This document shows positions 4,744-14,500 of a stretch of DNA of 22,881 nt, piece after piece. Both the position numbers and the translations under genes were made by a program. The notes below the pieces were generated by a model. The model was given only the letters and a program-made list of their open reading frames with translations, searched no databases and had not been told where the DNA came from. This DNA is from CAZYBU01 sp964645775 (GTDB lineage Bacteria > Spirochaetota > UBA4802 > UBA5550): NCBI GenBank assembly GCA_964645775.1, contig CAZYBU010000045.1:1-22881 (forward strand), given 5' to 3'. Every line of letters starts with the position of its first letter. The stretch's first letter is position 1.

Positions 4744-7146
4744 ATGATAATACGAAAACTTACCATGAAAAACTTCAAGCAGTACCGGGACCAGGCCGTC
4801 GATTTCCCGGAAGGCCTTACCGGTATCATCGGGCGGAACGGATCAGGCAAGTCGAGCCTTTTCGAAGCCATTATCATGGCCCTATACGGGGAGATACCCT
4901 TTACCAAGGACTACCTGCGGACAAGCGGTGCCGGCGAGAGGGAGCCTGTATCTGTGGAACTGGCATTCGAAATTGAAGGGAAAGATTACCGTGTCATCCG
5001 GGAATACCGGGGGAAGAACCTGACGTCAAGGGGACAGCTTTACAGGGGCAATGATGAGCTTTTGGCGACAGGGACACGCGAAGTCAACGAGGAGGTGGAG
5101 AAACTGGTCGGGATGGGAAGGGAACCTTTCAGGCGGTCCATCTTCTCGGGCCAGAAGGAACTGGACGCCATCACGGAACTTAAAGGGAGCGAACGCCGCT
5201 CCATGGTACGCAAGATGATCGGAATGGAAAAGATCGACACCATACAGCAGATGGTCCGCAGGGACAGGAATACCCTGAAAAACGAGGTCTCGGGCCAGGA
5301 GAGGATGCTCCTGGGAGAGAAGGATGTCGAAAAGAAAAAGGCCCTGCTGGGTGAACTCAGGGAGAAGGGAGCGGCCCTGGAAGAGGAGACCGCGAATAAG
5401 GAGAAAGAGCTGGAAGAGGCCGAGAAAGTCTACGGGGAAGCGAAGGAACGGTCCGGGGAGCAGCAGGAACTTTACAAGAAATATTCCGCGGCGAAATCGG
5501 GAGTCGAGAACCTGGCGGTGAAGATAGAGAGTCTGGAGAGGACGATACAGTCTGGCACGGATAGGCTGGAAGAGTTAAAGAGTGAAAAGGTCGAGGCCGA
5601 TAGACTTGAGCCGAGGGAGAAGGAATACCTGTCTGCCCGGCAGGAGAAGGAACGACTCGACGAAATGCAGGTGAAGCATACCCGGATCGAGGGACTGTTG
5701 AGACAGGCGGAAACTCTCCGGAAGGAGATAGAGAGGCTTAAGAGGGAGAGTACCCGGACAGTTAAGGAGGCGGAAAAGCTCGCGGGAGTTGACGATGAGC
5801 TGAAGAAGAGCGGGGAAGAGCTGAAAAGGCTCGAGAAGGAGATTGAGAAGGGGAACAGCGAAATAAACCGGCTGAACTCCGGGATCGGCAGTGTCCGCGG
5901 CCTGGTGGAAGAACGGAGTGAAAGCATAGAGAAGATTACGAAGGCGGGGAAGGACTCATCCTGCCCGACCTGTCTGCGCCCTTTACAAGACGCTTACGAG
6001 ACAACCCTGGAGAAGCTGAACGCCGACCTGGCCCGTTACCAGGGAGAGGAACTTGACCGACTGAAGGCGCAGTTGAAAGAAAAGGAAGAGAGCCTGGCTG
6101 ACCTGAAGAAAAAGGAGAAGGCCCGGAAGGAGGCCATCGACGGGCTGAAAGAGAAGGCCTCTTTAAAGAAACAGAAAGAGCAGGAGCAGAAGCGTATAAA
6201 CGAAGAAACAGCCCGGAAGAAGAAAGACGCAGGAAACCTGGAGACCGAGATACAGAAGAGCGGCACTGTCGATTACGATGAGAAGAAGCACCGGGAGGTG
6301 AAGTCTGCCCTGGATGAACTGCAGAAAATCCATGACAGGTACACGGCCCTGCGGGAAAAGATAAAAGGGATCCCGAAGCTGATCGAGGAATTAGAGGCCA
6401 GCAGCGAAAACAGAGAGAAGCTCCAGGAAGAAAAAAATGAGAAGGATGTCGCGCTCAGGACCATACCCTACTCGGAAGAGTCGCACAACGATGCGGAGAA
6501 GGCCCGTGAAGATGCGGAGAAGAAGCGGGACACTATACGCGACAATCTGTCGGAGAAGAAGGAGACGTTCCAGGAGATAACCCACCGGATACAGATAACG
6601 AAACGGGAACTGGAGGAAGACGCCGGACGTAGAGAGGAGGTAGAGCGGAACCGCGGAGAGTTTCAGGCCCTTGAAAAGCTCGACACCTTCCTGGATGAGT
6701 TCAAGAACGTGATACTCGCCCGGGTGCGTCCCAGGGTGTCACGCTACGCCAGCGAGTTCTTCGAGGAGCTGACCGGCGGACTCTACGAGGCCATCACCGT
6801 GGATGACGACTTCGGTTTCATGATATCCGACCAGGGGGAGGAGTACCCGATAGAGCGCTTCTCCGGCGGAGAGAAAGACCTGGCCAACCTGTGTCTCCGC
6901 CTGGCCATCAGCCGGGTAATATCGGAACTGGAAGGGGGCGGCGCCATGGGATTCCTCGGCTTTGACGAGATATTTGGAAGCCAGGACGATGAGCGCCGCA
7001 TGGAGATACTCGGCGCCTTTCATAAACTCCAGGAGAAGTACCGCCAGATATTTATCATTACCCACCTGTCGGACGTGAAGGAGGAGTTTCCCCGGATTAT
7101 GGAGGTGAGACGAAGGGGAGGGAGTTCGCAGGTAGAGTGGTTGTGA
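4744..7146 (+). CDS. sbcC: SbcC/Rad50-type SMC-like ATPase with zinc hook
   Basis: This 800-residue protein has the Rad50 plan: Walker A GRNGSGKS at residues 30-37, a long charged coiled coil from about 175 to 640, a central zinc-hook CPTC (C407 and C410), then the ABC signature FSGGEKD at 706-712 and Walker B with D741-E742 (FLGFDEIFG). It tethers DNA ends through hook dimerisation and drives the SbcD nuclease by ATP hydrolysis. The coiled coil is shorter than in E. coli SbcC (about 1050 residues), closer to archaeal Rad50 in size. The gene starts 12 nt after sbcD with AGGGGAGAG upstream. A 6-bp inverted repeat (GACAGG/CCTGTC, 7145-7161) overlaps the stop codon. Confidence 0.93.
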   Translation: MIIRKLTMKNFKQYRDQAVDFPEGLTGIIGRNGSGKSSLFEAIIMALYGEIPFTKDYLRTSGAGEREPVSVELAFEIEGKDYRVIREYRGKNLTSRGQLYRGNDELLATGTREVNEEVEKLVGMGREPFRRSIFSGQKELDAITELKGSERRSMVRKMIGMEKIDTIQQMVRRDRNTLKNEVSGQERMLLGEKDVEKKKALLGELREKGAALEEETANKEKELEEAEKVYGEAKERSGEQQELYKKYSAAKSGVENLAVKIESLERTIQSGTDRLEELKSEKVEADRLEPREKEYLSARQEKERLDEMQVKHTRIEGLLRQAETLRKEIERLKRESTRTVKEAEKLAGVDDELKKSGEELKRLEKEIEKGNSEINRLNSGIGSVRGLVEERSESIEKITKAGKDSSCPTCLRPLQDAYETTLEKLNADLARYQGEELDRLKAQLKEKEESLADLKKKEKARKEAIDGLKEKASLKKQKEQEQKRINEETARKKKDAGNLETEIQKSGTVDYDEKKHREVKSALDELQKIHDRYTALREKIKGIPKLIEELEASSENREKLQEEKNEKDVALRTIPYSEESHNDAEKAREDAEKKRDTIRDNLSEKKETFQEITHRIQITKRELEEDAGRREEVERNRGEFQALEKLDTFLDEFKNVILARVRPRVSRYASEFFEELTGGLYEAITVDDDFGFMISDQGEEYPIERFSGGEKDLANLCLRLAISRVISELEGGGAMGFLGFDEIFGSQDDERRMEILGAFHKLQEKYRQIFIITHLSDVKEEFPRIMEVRRRGGSSQVEWL

Positions 7147-7246
7147 CAGGGTATGCCTGTCTGCTCACTGTTTAGACGAGGTATGTGAAATGAGCTTTAA
7201 ATCCATGAAGATGGTTTACAGAATGACCTGTTTCATAATTGAGTCG

Positions 7247-7275
7247 TTGACAAGATAGAGCCAGAGTTGTATAGA
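7247..7275 (+). promoter_or_regulatory. Strong sigma70-type promoter for the Hma operon
   Basis: TTGACA at 7247-7252, a 17-nt spacer, then TATAGA at 7270-7275. Transcription would begin near 7282, which rules out a TTG start at 7267 and an ATG at 7276, and supports the ATG at 7294. This places a separate promoter between sbcC and the helicase. Confidence 0.65.
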
Positions 7276-7293
7276 ATGTTCAAAAAGGCAATA

Positions 7294-10200
7294 ATGACGA
7301 TAAAAGAAAACCAGATTGTTAAAAACCTTGTACCTGGTGAGTCTGTAAAGATTCTTTCCCTTAAACCGATGGGATCATCATGGGCTGTGGAGTATACCGG
7401 GGTAACGACGAATAAAACCAACCGTATCGTTCTTTCAAGTCAAGATATTGATAACCTGGAAGTAGTTACCCGTGAAGGCGAATTCTCATTCAAGGGTGAA
7501 CCATCCAGATTCAAACTCTATTCAGAAGCGGTGCGAATACGTTCTGCTTACCAGTTTGACCCTCTTTATGCTGTTAACTGTAGTATCGTAGATCCTTTGC
7601 CGCATCAGATTGAAGCTGTATACAGGTATCTACTTCCTTTACCCCAGATACGATTTCTCCTGGCTGATGATACAGGAGCTGGAAAGACGATCATGGCAGG
7701 TTTGATTATTAAAGAGCTGCTCATGCGTGGTATCATCAAGAGGATTTTGATAATTACACCTGGTGGTCTAACGAAGCAGTGGCAGGAAGAGGAGATGGGG
7801 CTTAAATTCAACATCCCATTCAACCTCGTAAATAGAGCTGCTTTTAGAGCAGATCCCCTCATCTTTAGTAATAATGATCGATTAGTAACATCTATAGATT
7901 TCCTCAGAAGTGAAGATGTTCTCAATACAGTAAGCCAGACATCATGGGATCTAATCGTTGTGGATGAGGCACATAAACTCTCAGCTTTTGAGTATACCAG
8001 TAAAAGGTATGAGAGCCAGAGATATAAAACTATTCGAGAACTATCAACCAAGAGTGATCACTTACTTCTTCTTACTGCGACTCCCCATCGTGGTCGTAAG
8101 GATACATTTCGTAATCTTCTCCAGTTACTTGATCCTGAAATATTTGCAACAGATGATTTAGTAAATGAACGTATACAGGAATTGAGTGAGACAGGTATCA
8201 ACCGTTTTTTTATCCGCCGTCTCAAAGAGGTGATGAAAGACTGGGATGATGAACCTCTCTACAAGACCCGCCATACCAGGACAGTATCTTATGAACTGAC
8301 GGACATCGAGAAGACTCTATACGACCATATGACTTCATACTTAACCAGGAGACGTATGGAAGCAAAGCAACAGTCCAATATCCATGTTTCTCTCGCACTT
8401 ATGGTTATGCAACGACGACTAACCAGTTCCATATATGCCTTATTAAGAACACTGCGTAATCGTTTCAATGCACTCAATGGACTCCTGGAAGAATTGACAC
8501 GTAATCCAGATCTCCTGAAACACAGAAGTAAATTTGAGATGGATATTGATTCACTGGATGAATATGATGAACTCGATGATGATGAACGTGATCAGCTTGA
8601 AGCAATCTTTGCTGATCCAAAGAAATGGAAGTTGTTCACCACGGCTAAAAGTCCAGCAGAGATTCGTGAAGAAGCAACACAGGTTAAGGAACTGCTTGAT
8701 GAAGCACAATCAATATATGATTCAAAACATGAAGAGCAGAAGTATCGAAAACTTAAGGAGTTAATCAGCTCTGAGGGTATACTCGATGGTGAGAAGCTGG
8801 TCATTTTTACAGAACACAAAGATACTCTTGATTATCTAAAAGGGAAGTTGGATAATAATGGTTATATAACAACTGTCATACATGGCAGTATGCCTGTTGA
8901 TGCCAGGAGGGACGCTCAGAACAAATTCGCTCGTTCATCTAGTGAAGGTGGTGCTCAAATACTACTGGCTACAGATGCAGCTGGTGAAGGTATAAACCTG
9001 CAATTCTGTCGATACCTCATCAACTGGGATATCCCCTGGAACCCAAATCGTCTTGAACAGCGAATGGGACGTATTCACAGGTATGGCCAGAAAGATGATG
9101 TAGTCGTAATGAATCTGGTAGCCGGAAATACAAGAGAAGGGCAGGTGTTGGAAACACTGCTTAGTAAACTGGATCAGATAAGAGAGCAAATGGGTAGCGA
9201 CAGAGTTTATGATGTTATATCCGATGTTCTTGAAGATGTTGATCTTGATGATATTATTGCCAGTACATTCGGTGATGGAGATTCCAGCTTAGAAGAAATA
9301 ATAGATGATCGCTTTGTTCTGGAAAAAGTGCAGGAGAAAGTAGAACACCAGAAGACTGTCATGGCCCATAGTGATGTAGACTATACCCATGCCAGGGAAC
9401 TAAAAGAACGTTCAGACGAAAGACGATTGCAGCCCATCTATATTCGTGAGTTCTTCCAGAAAGCCTTTCGTTCACTGGGAGGTGGCTTTGTTCAGGAAGA
9501 TGAATATACCTTCCGTATTACCCAGGTACCTGATATTCTTATTCGAATAATGAAAAACCGGTTCAATGCATCTGTGAATATTCAAAACCTTCGTTTTTGC
9601 TTTGATAAGGAAAGGTTCCTTCATTATCAGCTGAGAGAAGGGAAACATATTCATTATATTAATCCTGGTAATGTACTGTTTGATGCCCTCATTGAAGCTG
9701 TCATCAATGAATACCGTGATGATATGCTCAGCGGTACTATCCTAATCGGCCCTGAAGAGAAAGAAGCTGGTTTCGCTTATCTGGTCCGTTCAACAATTAC
9801 AGATCAGCGGATTGTAACTGGTAGTGATGAAAGTATTGCAGATGAGGCTATCTCTCTTGTCCTGAATATGAATGAAACCTATAAAGCGACTAACCCTGCC
9901 AAGCTTATCAATCTATACCCGCCAACAGCTTTAGTAACTGAAGTTACGCCACCTGATCCAGTATCAAGTGACGAAGTAGAAAGCTGGAGTTACGAAAACC
10001 TGTCACAACCACAATTGGAGTCTGTACGAGAACGAGTAATTACTGATACAGAGAATCGTAAGGCATATCTGAATAAAGCGGTAGATAACCTGATCTTTGA
10101 CCTGGTTGACGAGGTAAACTCACTCCAGGCGAAGGTGCTTGATGGAGATAAAAAAGCAGAAGAGAAACTCACTATCAAGCAGCAGCGTATAGAAGAATTG

Positions 10201-10710
10201 AAACAGCGCAGGGGGCAGCGCATCGCCATGCTTGACAGAATGCAGGAGCTGTCACTAAAACCGCCGGAAGTGATAGGATGTGCCTATATTGTGCCCCTTT
10301 CAGATGTCCAGTACGCCTCAACCTTTGGCATGAGTCGTGATGATGATGCAGAACGGATAGCCATGGATACAGCCATGGAATACGAGACAACCCAGGGATG
10401 GGATCCTGTAGATGTATCTGCTGATAATCTTGGTTATGACATTAAAAGTACCGGCCCCTATGACAGGAAGAGATACATTGAAGTCAAAGGGCGAAGCGGC
10501 GATGACGGCGTCATGCTGTCAGAAAACGAAATGAACCGCCTCGCCCAACTCGGTGATAGCGCGTGGCTGTATATCGTTGTGAATTGTAAAAACAAACCTG
10601 AACTTTATCGATTTAATGATCCTGCCCATGCCCTGTCATTTGAAATTATGGGCAAAGGGATTCAGTATTTCTGCACCCGTGACGAATGGAGGGAAAAGGC
10701 TGGCAAATAA
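7294..10710 (+). CDS. SNF2-family helicase with C-terminal DUF3883, Hma-type
   Basis: A 1138-residue superfamily 2 helicase. Walker A is GAGKT at residues 128-132, in the unusual context ADDTGAGKT (most relatives have DEVGLGKT). Then come DEAH (D224 to H227), TATPHRG, and the C-terminal helicase motifs TDAAGEGINLQ and QRMGRIHRYGQ. Residues from about 1015 form a DUF3883 domain with D1049, E1063 and K1065 (YIEVKGR), a PD-(D/E)xK-like arrangement. With the DUF1156 methylase and DUF499 ATPase downstream, this is the helicase of an Hma-type defence locus; DISARM DrmD is a relative. I start it at ATG 7294 because AAGG lies 5 nt upstream and a promoter overlaps earlier starts. The first 2900 nt or so are AT-richer than the last 500. 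Confidence 0.85.
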   Translation: MTIKENQIVKNLVPGESVKILSLKPMGSSWAVEYTGVTTNKTNRIVLSSQDIDNLEVVTREGEFSFKGEPSRFKLYSEAVRIRSAYQFDPLYAVNCSIVDPLPHQIEAVYRYLLPLPQIRFLLADDTGAGKTIMAGLIIKELLMRGIIKRILIITPGGLTKQWQEEEMGLKFNIPFNLVNRAAFRADPLIFSNNDRLVTSIDFLRSEDVLNTVSQTSWDLIVVDEAHKLSAFEYTSKRYESQRYKTIRELSTKSDHLLLLTATPHRGRKDTFRNLLQLLDPEIFATDDLVNERIQELSETGINRFFIRRLKEVMKDWDDEPLYKTRHTRTVSYELTDIEKTLYDHMTSYLTRRRMEAKQQSNIHVSLALMVMQRRLTSSIYALLRTLRNRFNALNGLLEELTRNPDLLKHRSKFEMDIDSLDEYDELDDDERDQLEAIFADPKKWKLFTTAKSPAEIREEATQVKELLDEAQSIYDSKHEEQKYRKLKELISSEGILDGEKLVIFTEHKDTLDYLKGKLDNNGYITTVIHGSMPVDARRDAQNKFARSSSEGGAQILLATDAAGEGINLQFCRYLINWDIPWNPNRLEQRMGRIHRYGQKDDVVVMNLVAGNTREGQVLETLLSKLDQIREQMGSDRVYDVISDVLEDVDLDDIIASTFGDGDSSLEEIIDDRFVLEKVQEKVEHQKTVMAHSDVDYTHARELKERSDERRLQPIYIREFFQKAFRSLGGGFVQEDEYTFRITQVPDILIRIMKNRFNASVNIQNLRFCFDKERFLHYQLREGKHIHYINPGNVLFDALIEAVINEYRDDMLSGTILIGPEEKEAGFAYLVRSTITDQRIVTGSDESIADEAISLVLNMNETYKATNPAKLINLYPPTALVTEVTPPDPVSSDEVESWSYENLSQPQLESVRERVITDTENRKAYLNKAVDNLIFDLVDEVNSLQAKVLDGDKKAEEKLTIKQQRIEELKQRRGQRIAMLDRMQELSLKPPEVIGCAYIVPLSDVQYASTFGMSRDDDAERIAMDTAMEYETTQGWDPVDVSADNLGYDIKSTGPYDRKRYIEVKGRSGDDGVMLSENEMNRLAQLGDSAWLYIVVNCKNKPELYRFNDPAHALSFEIMGKGIQYFCTRDEWREKAGK

Positions 10711-11477
10711 TGATCCTTATCTATATAGATGAATCAGGCGATACCGGTACGAACTTTAATGACCCTCAGCAGCCGGTGTTTGTACTCGGGGCCTTGATGA
10801 TTGACCAGGTAAATTGGAAAAGATGTGAAATGGAGTATATGAATATCCTTCATGATGCATTCGGCGGCAATATCCCGGAAGGATTTGAATTTCATACTAT
10901 GGACCTGGTTTCGCGCAAAAAGTATTTTGATAACTTTTCATTAGACCAGACCAGGGATTTAAGAAACAAGCTGCTCAATTATATTATACAAGAAAAATTA
11001 CAGGTTTTATATAGAAAAATCATTAAGAAAGATTACCAGAAATACTGTGAAGGGAAGTACGGCAAGGGAATAAAAATCGATCCCTATGTCATGGCCTTTC
11101 CCTTTATCTGTCTTGGTGCCGCCCCGTATCTTGAAAAGATGAATGACCTCGGCATATTTATAATTGATCAACATCGCAGTATAACAGATATTGAGCAGTC
11201 GCTGAAAACACTGAGGCAGGCACGCGGCGATGATCTTAAAATGGAAAGGGTCATTGAGAAAGGGTTCTTTGTTGATTCATCAAAAAGCTATCCAATACAG
11301 CTCCTTGACCTTATCCTCTATTATTTGCGGAAGTACCATGAACACGAAATAGGGAAAAAGGTGAGTCCCATTCACCAGGAAACATTTGAAACAATTTTAT
11401 CACTTTCAGAAAATCTTGATAACCATGAAATGGGTCGAAAAATATTAGATTGGGTTGACGGAAGGGTAAAAAAATAA
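10710..11477 (+). CDS. DUF3800 protein embedded in the Hma operon
   Basis: A 255-residue protein that opens with the DUF3800 hallmark IYIDESGDTG (D7, E8, D11) and ends with its second hallmark QLLDL (Q197 to D200); an IIDQHRS segment lies between. DUF3800 proteins are common in defence islands and on mobile elements, and their spaced acidic residues suggest a metal-dependent nuclease, but their biochemical role is not established to my knowledge. The ATG overlaps the helicase stop (TAATG) with GGAGGG upstream, so the two are translationally coupled. An in-frame ATG at 10686 is possible but would add eight residues before the usual family start. Composition is AT-rich, unlike the end of the helicase. 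Confidence 0.8.
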   Translation: MILIYIDESGDTGTNFNDPQQPVFVLGALMIDQVNWKRCEMEYMNILHDAFGGNIPEGFEFHTMDLVSRKKYFDNFSLDQTRDLRNKLLNYIIQEKLQVLYRKIIKKDYQKYCEGKYGKGIKIDPYVMAFPFICLGAAPYLEKMNDLGIFIIDQHRSITDIEQSLKTLRQARGDDLKMERVIEKGFFVDSSKSYPIQLLDLILYYLRKYHEHEIGKKVSPIHQETFETILSLSENLDNHEMGRKILDWVDGRVKK

Positions 11478-11479
11478 GA

Positions 11480-11535
11480 AAGCGATTACCCCCGAAGGTG
11501 GAACCGTCTTAATGACGATCCGCTGGTAACCGCTT
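11480..11535 (+). other. Structured 56-bp element between DUF3800 and methylase genes
   Basis: Outer arms AAGCGATTACC (11480-11490) and GGTAACCGCTT (11525-11535) pair at 10 of 11 positions. Inside lie CGTC-ttaat-GACG (11505-11517) and a hairpin that on the minus strand has a TTCG loop (CC-TTCG-GG, within 11489-11501). The fold is a branched, three-way-junction type. It starts 3 nt after the DUF3800 stop; an AT-rich stretch follows up to the methylase start. It may be an attenuator, a small RNA or a mobile repeat. Confidence 0.45.
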
Positions 11536-11599
11536 GTTAAAATATACGTAACTATATAAAAAAAAGTCAATAAAAATACCCCCAAAAAAAAGAAATTAT

Positions 11600-14500
11600 A
11601 TGAATAGCAAAGCTAAACGACTTATAGAAGTAGCACTGCCGGTAAAAGAAATATCCACTGAGAGTGTGCGGGACAAGTCGATCAGGCACGGGCACATATC
11701 CACACTGCACCTCTGGTGGGCGCGAAGGCCCCTGCCGGTATGCCGTGCCGTTGTATTTGCAAGCCTGGTGCCAGACCCTGATGATCCCCACTGTCCCGAA
11801 GCGTTCCGCCGGGCCGTAACAACGCTGCTTACCGGCAAACCTGATGTCTATAAGCCATATGCAGATATACCTTATACCGCCGGCGCTGAGAACATGGAGG
11901 ATACTCCCCGAAATCGTCTGCTCATGTTTATCGGTAAGTTTTCTGAGACATTTATTGCCAACCAGAAGCAGGGGAGGAAGACCAATGCTAAGGATGTCAT
12001 ATCCAAACATTCACTCATTCGATGGGAGACGCGCCACAACGAGGAAGTCCTGAACATCGCCCGAAAGCTCATCTGGGTGGCCCACGACCCTGAGAATAAT
12101 AACCTGGATGCCTTTGAACAACACTGGAAAGCAATCAAGGACGCAGAGAAGAGCCTCTATTCAACCAGTGATCGACATATTAAAAGTGATGACGTAGCAT
12201 CAAAAGAAGAAGCTTTAAACAAAGCAATATCTGCCTTTTTAGACCGCATGCCTCTGGTCTATGACCCCTTTGCCGGGGGCGGAGCCATTCCATTGGAATC
12301 GGCGCGCCTTGGATGCCGCAGCTATGCAAACGACTACAACCCCGTGGCCTTTGTTATAGAGAAGGGGAGCCTGGAGTTTCCCCAGAAGTATGGCAAACCC
12401 ATTGTCTATTCAAAAGTTGCCTTTCTTGAGAGATACGGCCAGGAAGAACTGGATGCATACTATGCGGAGAGCCCTACTGAAAGGAATAGTGCTTCCGTTC
12501 GAATTGAAAACCGCTTATCCTTTGATGTAGATTATTACAGCCATAAACTTATTGCCCTGGCAGAAGAACGCATCGGCCATTACTACCCGGCTGATGAAAA
12601 GGGACGAAAACCGGTGGCCTATTACTGGGCACGGACCGCGACATGCGCCAACCCCAGCTGTGGGGCAGAGGTGCCGCTGCTGAGAGACTTCTACCTGGTA
12701 AATAAAGATAAGAAGAAGGTCTACCTGAACCCGGTGATCAAGGGGAAGGAGATTAGCTTTGAGATTAAACAGGGGAAGCAAGATATAGAAGGCTGGAATC
12801 AGAGAACCAATCTCAAATGTCCAATTTGTAACAATGTTACTGAGTCGAAACAACTGAAAGAACAATTCAAAGCTGGAACAAATGGAGAGATGATTCTTGC
12901 TATTATTAAGGATTCGGAAAATGGTAAAACATATCATATTCCTGAAGATTCAGAGCAACAGGTTGTCTCGACGATCAAAGACTCTTTGAAATCACCTTCA
13001 GAAGCAATGCCAGTTAAATATACCCAAGCGATGCCTTCTTGTACTTGGGGACTATCAACTTGGGGCCAGATGTTCTCTAACCGTCAACTTCTGGCCATGC
13101 AGACCTTTGTCGAGTGCATGAACGAAATCAAAGAAGAACTGAAGGGCCCTGATGGTAGCCTGGATGAGTACCACAGGGCGGTGGTGACCTATTTTGGGAT
13201 ACTGGTTGATCGGGTTGCACCGGTGTTGACAAGTTTTGGTCGATGGCATGTATCAGGAGAGAAACTTGAACACCCATTCTCTCGTCAAGCAATACCGATG
13301 ATATTTGATTACCCTGAATCAAACCCTTTTTCAGGTTCGACAGGTAGTATCCAGAACCAACTGTTATGGATTATTAGATATATTAATGATGAAAGTAATG
13401 CACAACCCTTTGGAACCGTGATAAGTTCTTCTACTGCCGAGACAGTTCATTTTGACCCTAAATCGGTATCTGCCGTAATCACCGATCCTCCCTATTTCGA
13501 TGCCATTGCCTATGCCGACCTGGCCGACTTTTTCTATGTGTGGCTCAAACGTACCCTGGCAGATGTCTATCCTGAGGTCATTGCCTATCCTCAGACACCC
13601 AAGAGTGATGAGTGTACAGCACTGAAGCATCATCACGACAATGACTATGATAAAGCTGCTCATCATTTTGAGTCATCATTGCAGCGTATTATTGCAAAAC
13701 TTGAGCATCAGACATCCGGGGTCATAAGTATCATGTTTGCCCACCAGAGTACCGGTGCCTGGACAACCCTTTGTAATTCAATTCTTAATTCATCAATGAA
13801 TATTACCTCAAGTTGGGCCGTTGATACAGAAATGGGAAGCCGCATGATTGCCATGGGGAATGCTGCTCTCGCATCGTCAATAACAGTAAGCTGTAGACCT
13901 TATAACCAAAGCGGTATTGGCGACTTCCGCACTGTACAGAAAGAGATTGAGTTAACTATCAAAAAGGAAGTAGCCACCCTCCTTGCCCTGGGCTTTAGAG
14001 GTGCCGATCTTCTTACTGCCTGTTTTGGGCCGGCGGTGTCGGTATTCGGCCAGTACCAGCGGGTAGAGAAGGCCAGCGGTGAAGAAGTGACGGTGGCAGA
14101 ACTCTTAGAGATGGCCCGTGATGCGGCCTTTAATGCCATTATCAGCGATATCGATGCCGATGAAATGACCCGCTTTTACATCGGCTGGCTCAACCTCTTT
14201 GGTTTTGAAAAGGCAGATCACGATGATGTGCGGCGTATTACCCAGGTAGGACTCAATGTCGATGTTGCCGATTTAGTACGTCACCATATACTGCTTCAGG
14301 AAGGAAACTCAGAACGACTCCTTTCAGGAACTGAACGAATTGACATTGATACAAAGCTGGGGTTGCGAAAGGATAATGTCCTTATAGATGTGTTACACCG
14401 TGCTTTCGTACAGTATACCGGGGCCCGGCAGGCTCTGCTGGCATACATTGCCCGTCATGCCCCCCGGGGGTCAGAGCCCTTCTGGCGGGTGTTGACTGCA

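Noticed and set aside
5472..5927. Serine- and phenylalanine-rich frame of 151 codons antisense to sbcC
   Set aside because: It is the mirror of the Glu/Lys-rich coiled-coil codons, a common artefact opposite such regions.
7267..7293. Earlier TTG start (7267) or ATG start (7276) for the helicase
   Set aside because: Both lie in or before the -10 hexamer of a strong promoter (7247-7275), so they would not be in that transcript; ATG 7294 has AAGG at the right distance.
11480..11535. tRNA or tRNA-like gene
   Set aside because: The outer stem and two inner hairpins resemble a cloverleaf at first sight, but there is no T-arm consensus (GTTC...), no proper D arm and no 7-nt anticodon loop.
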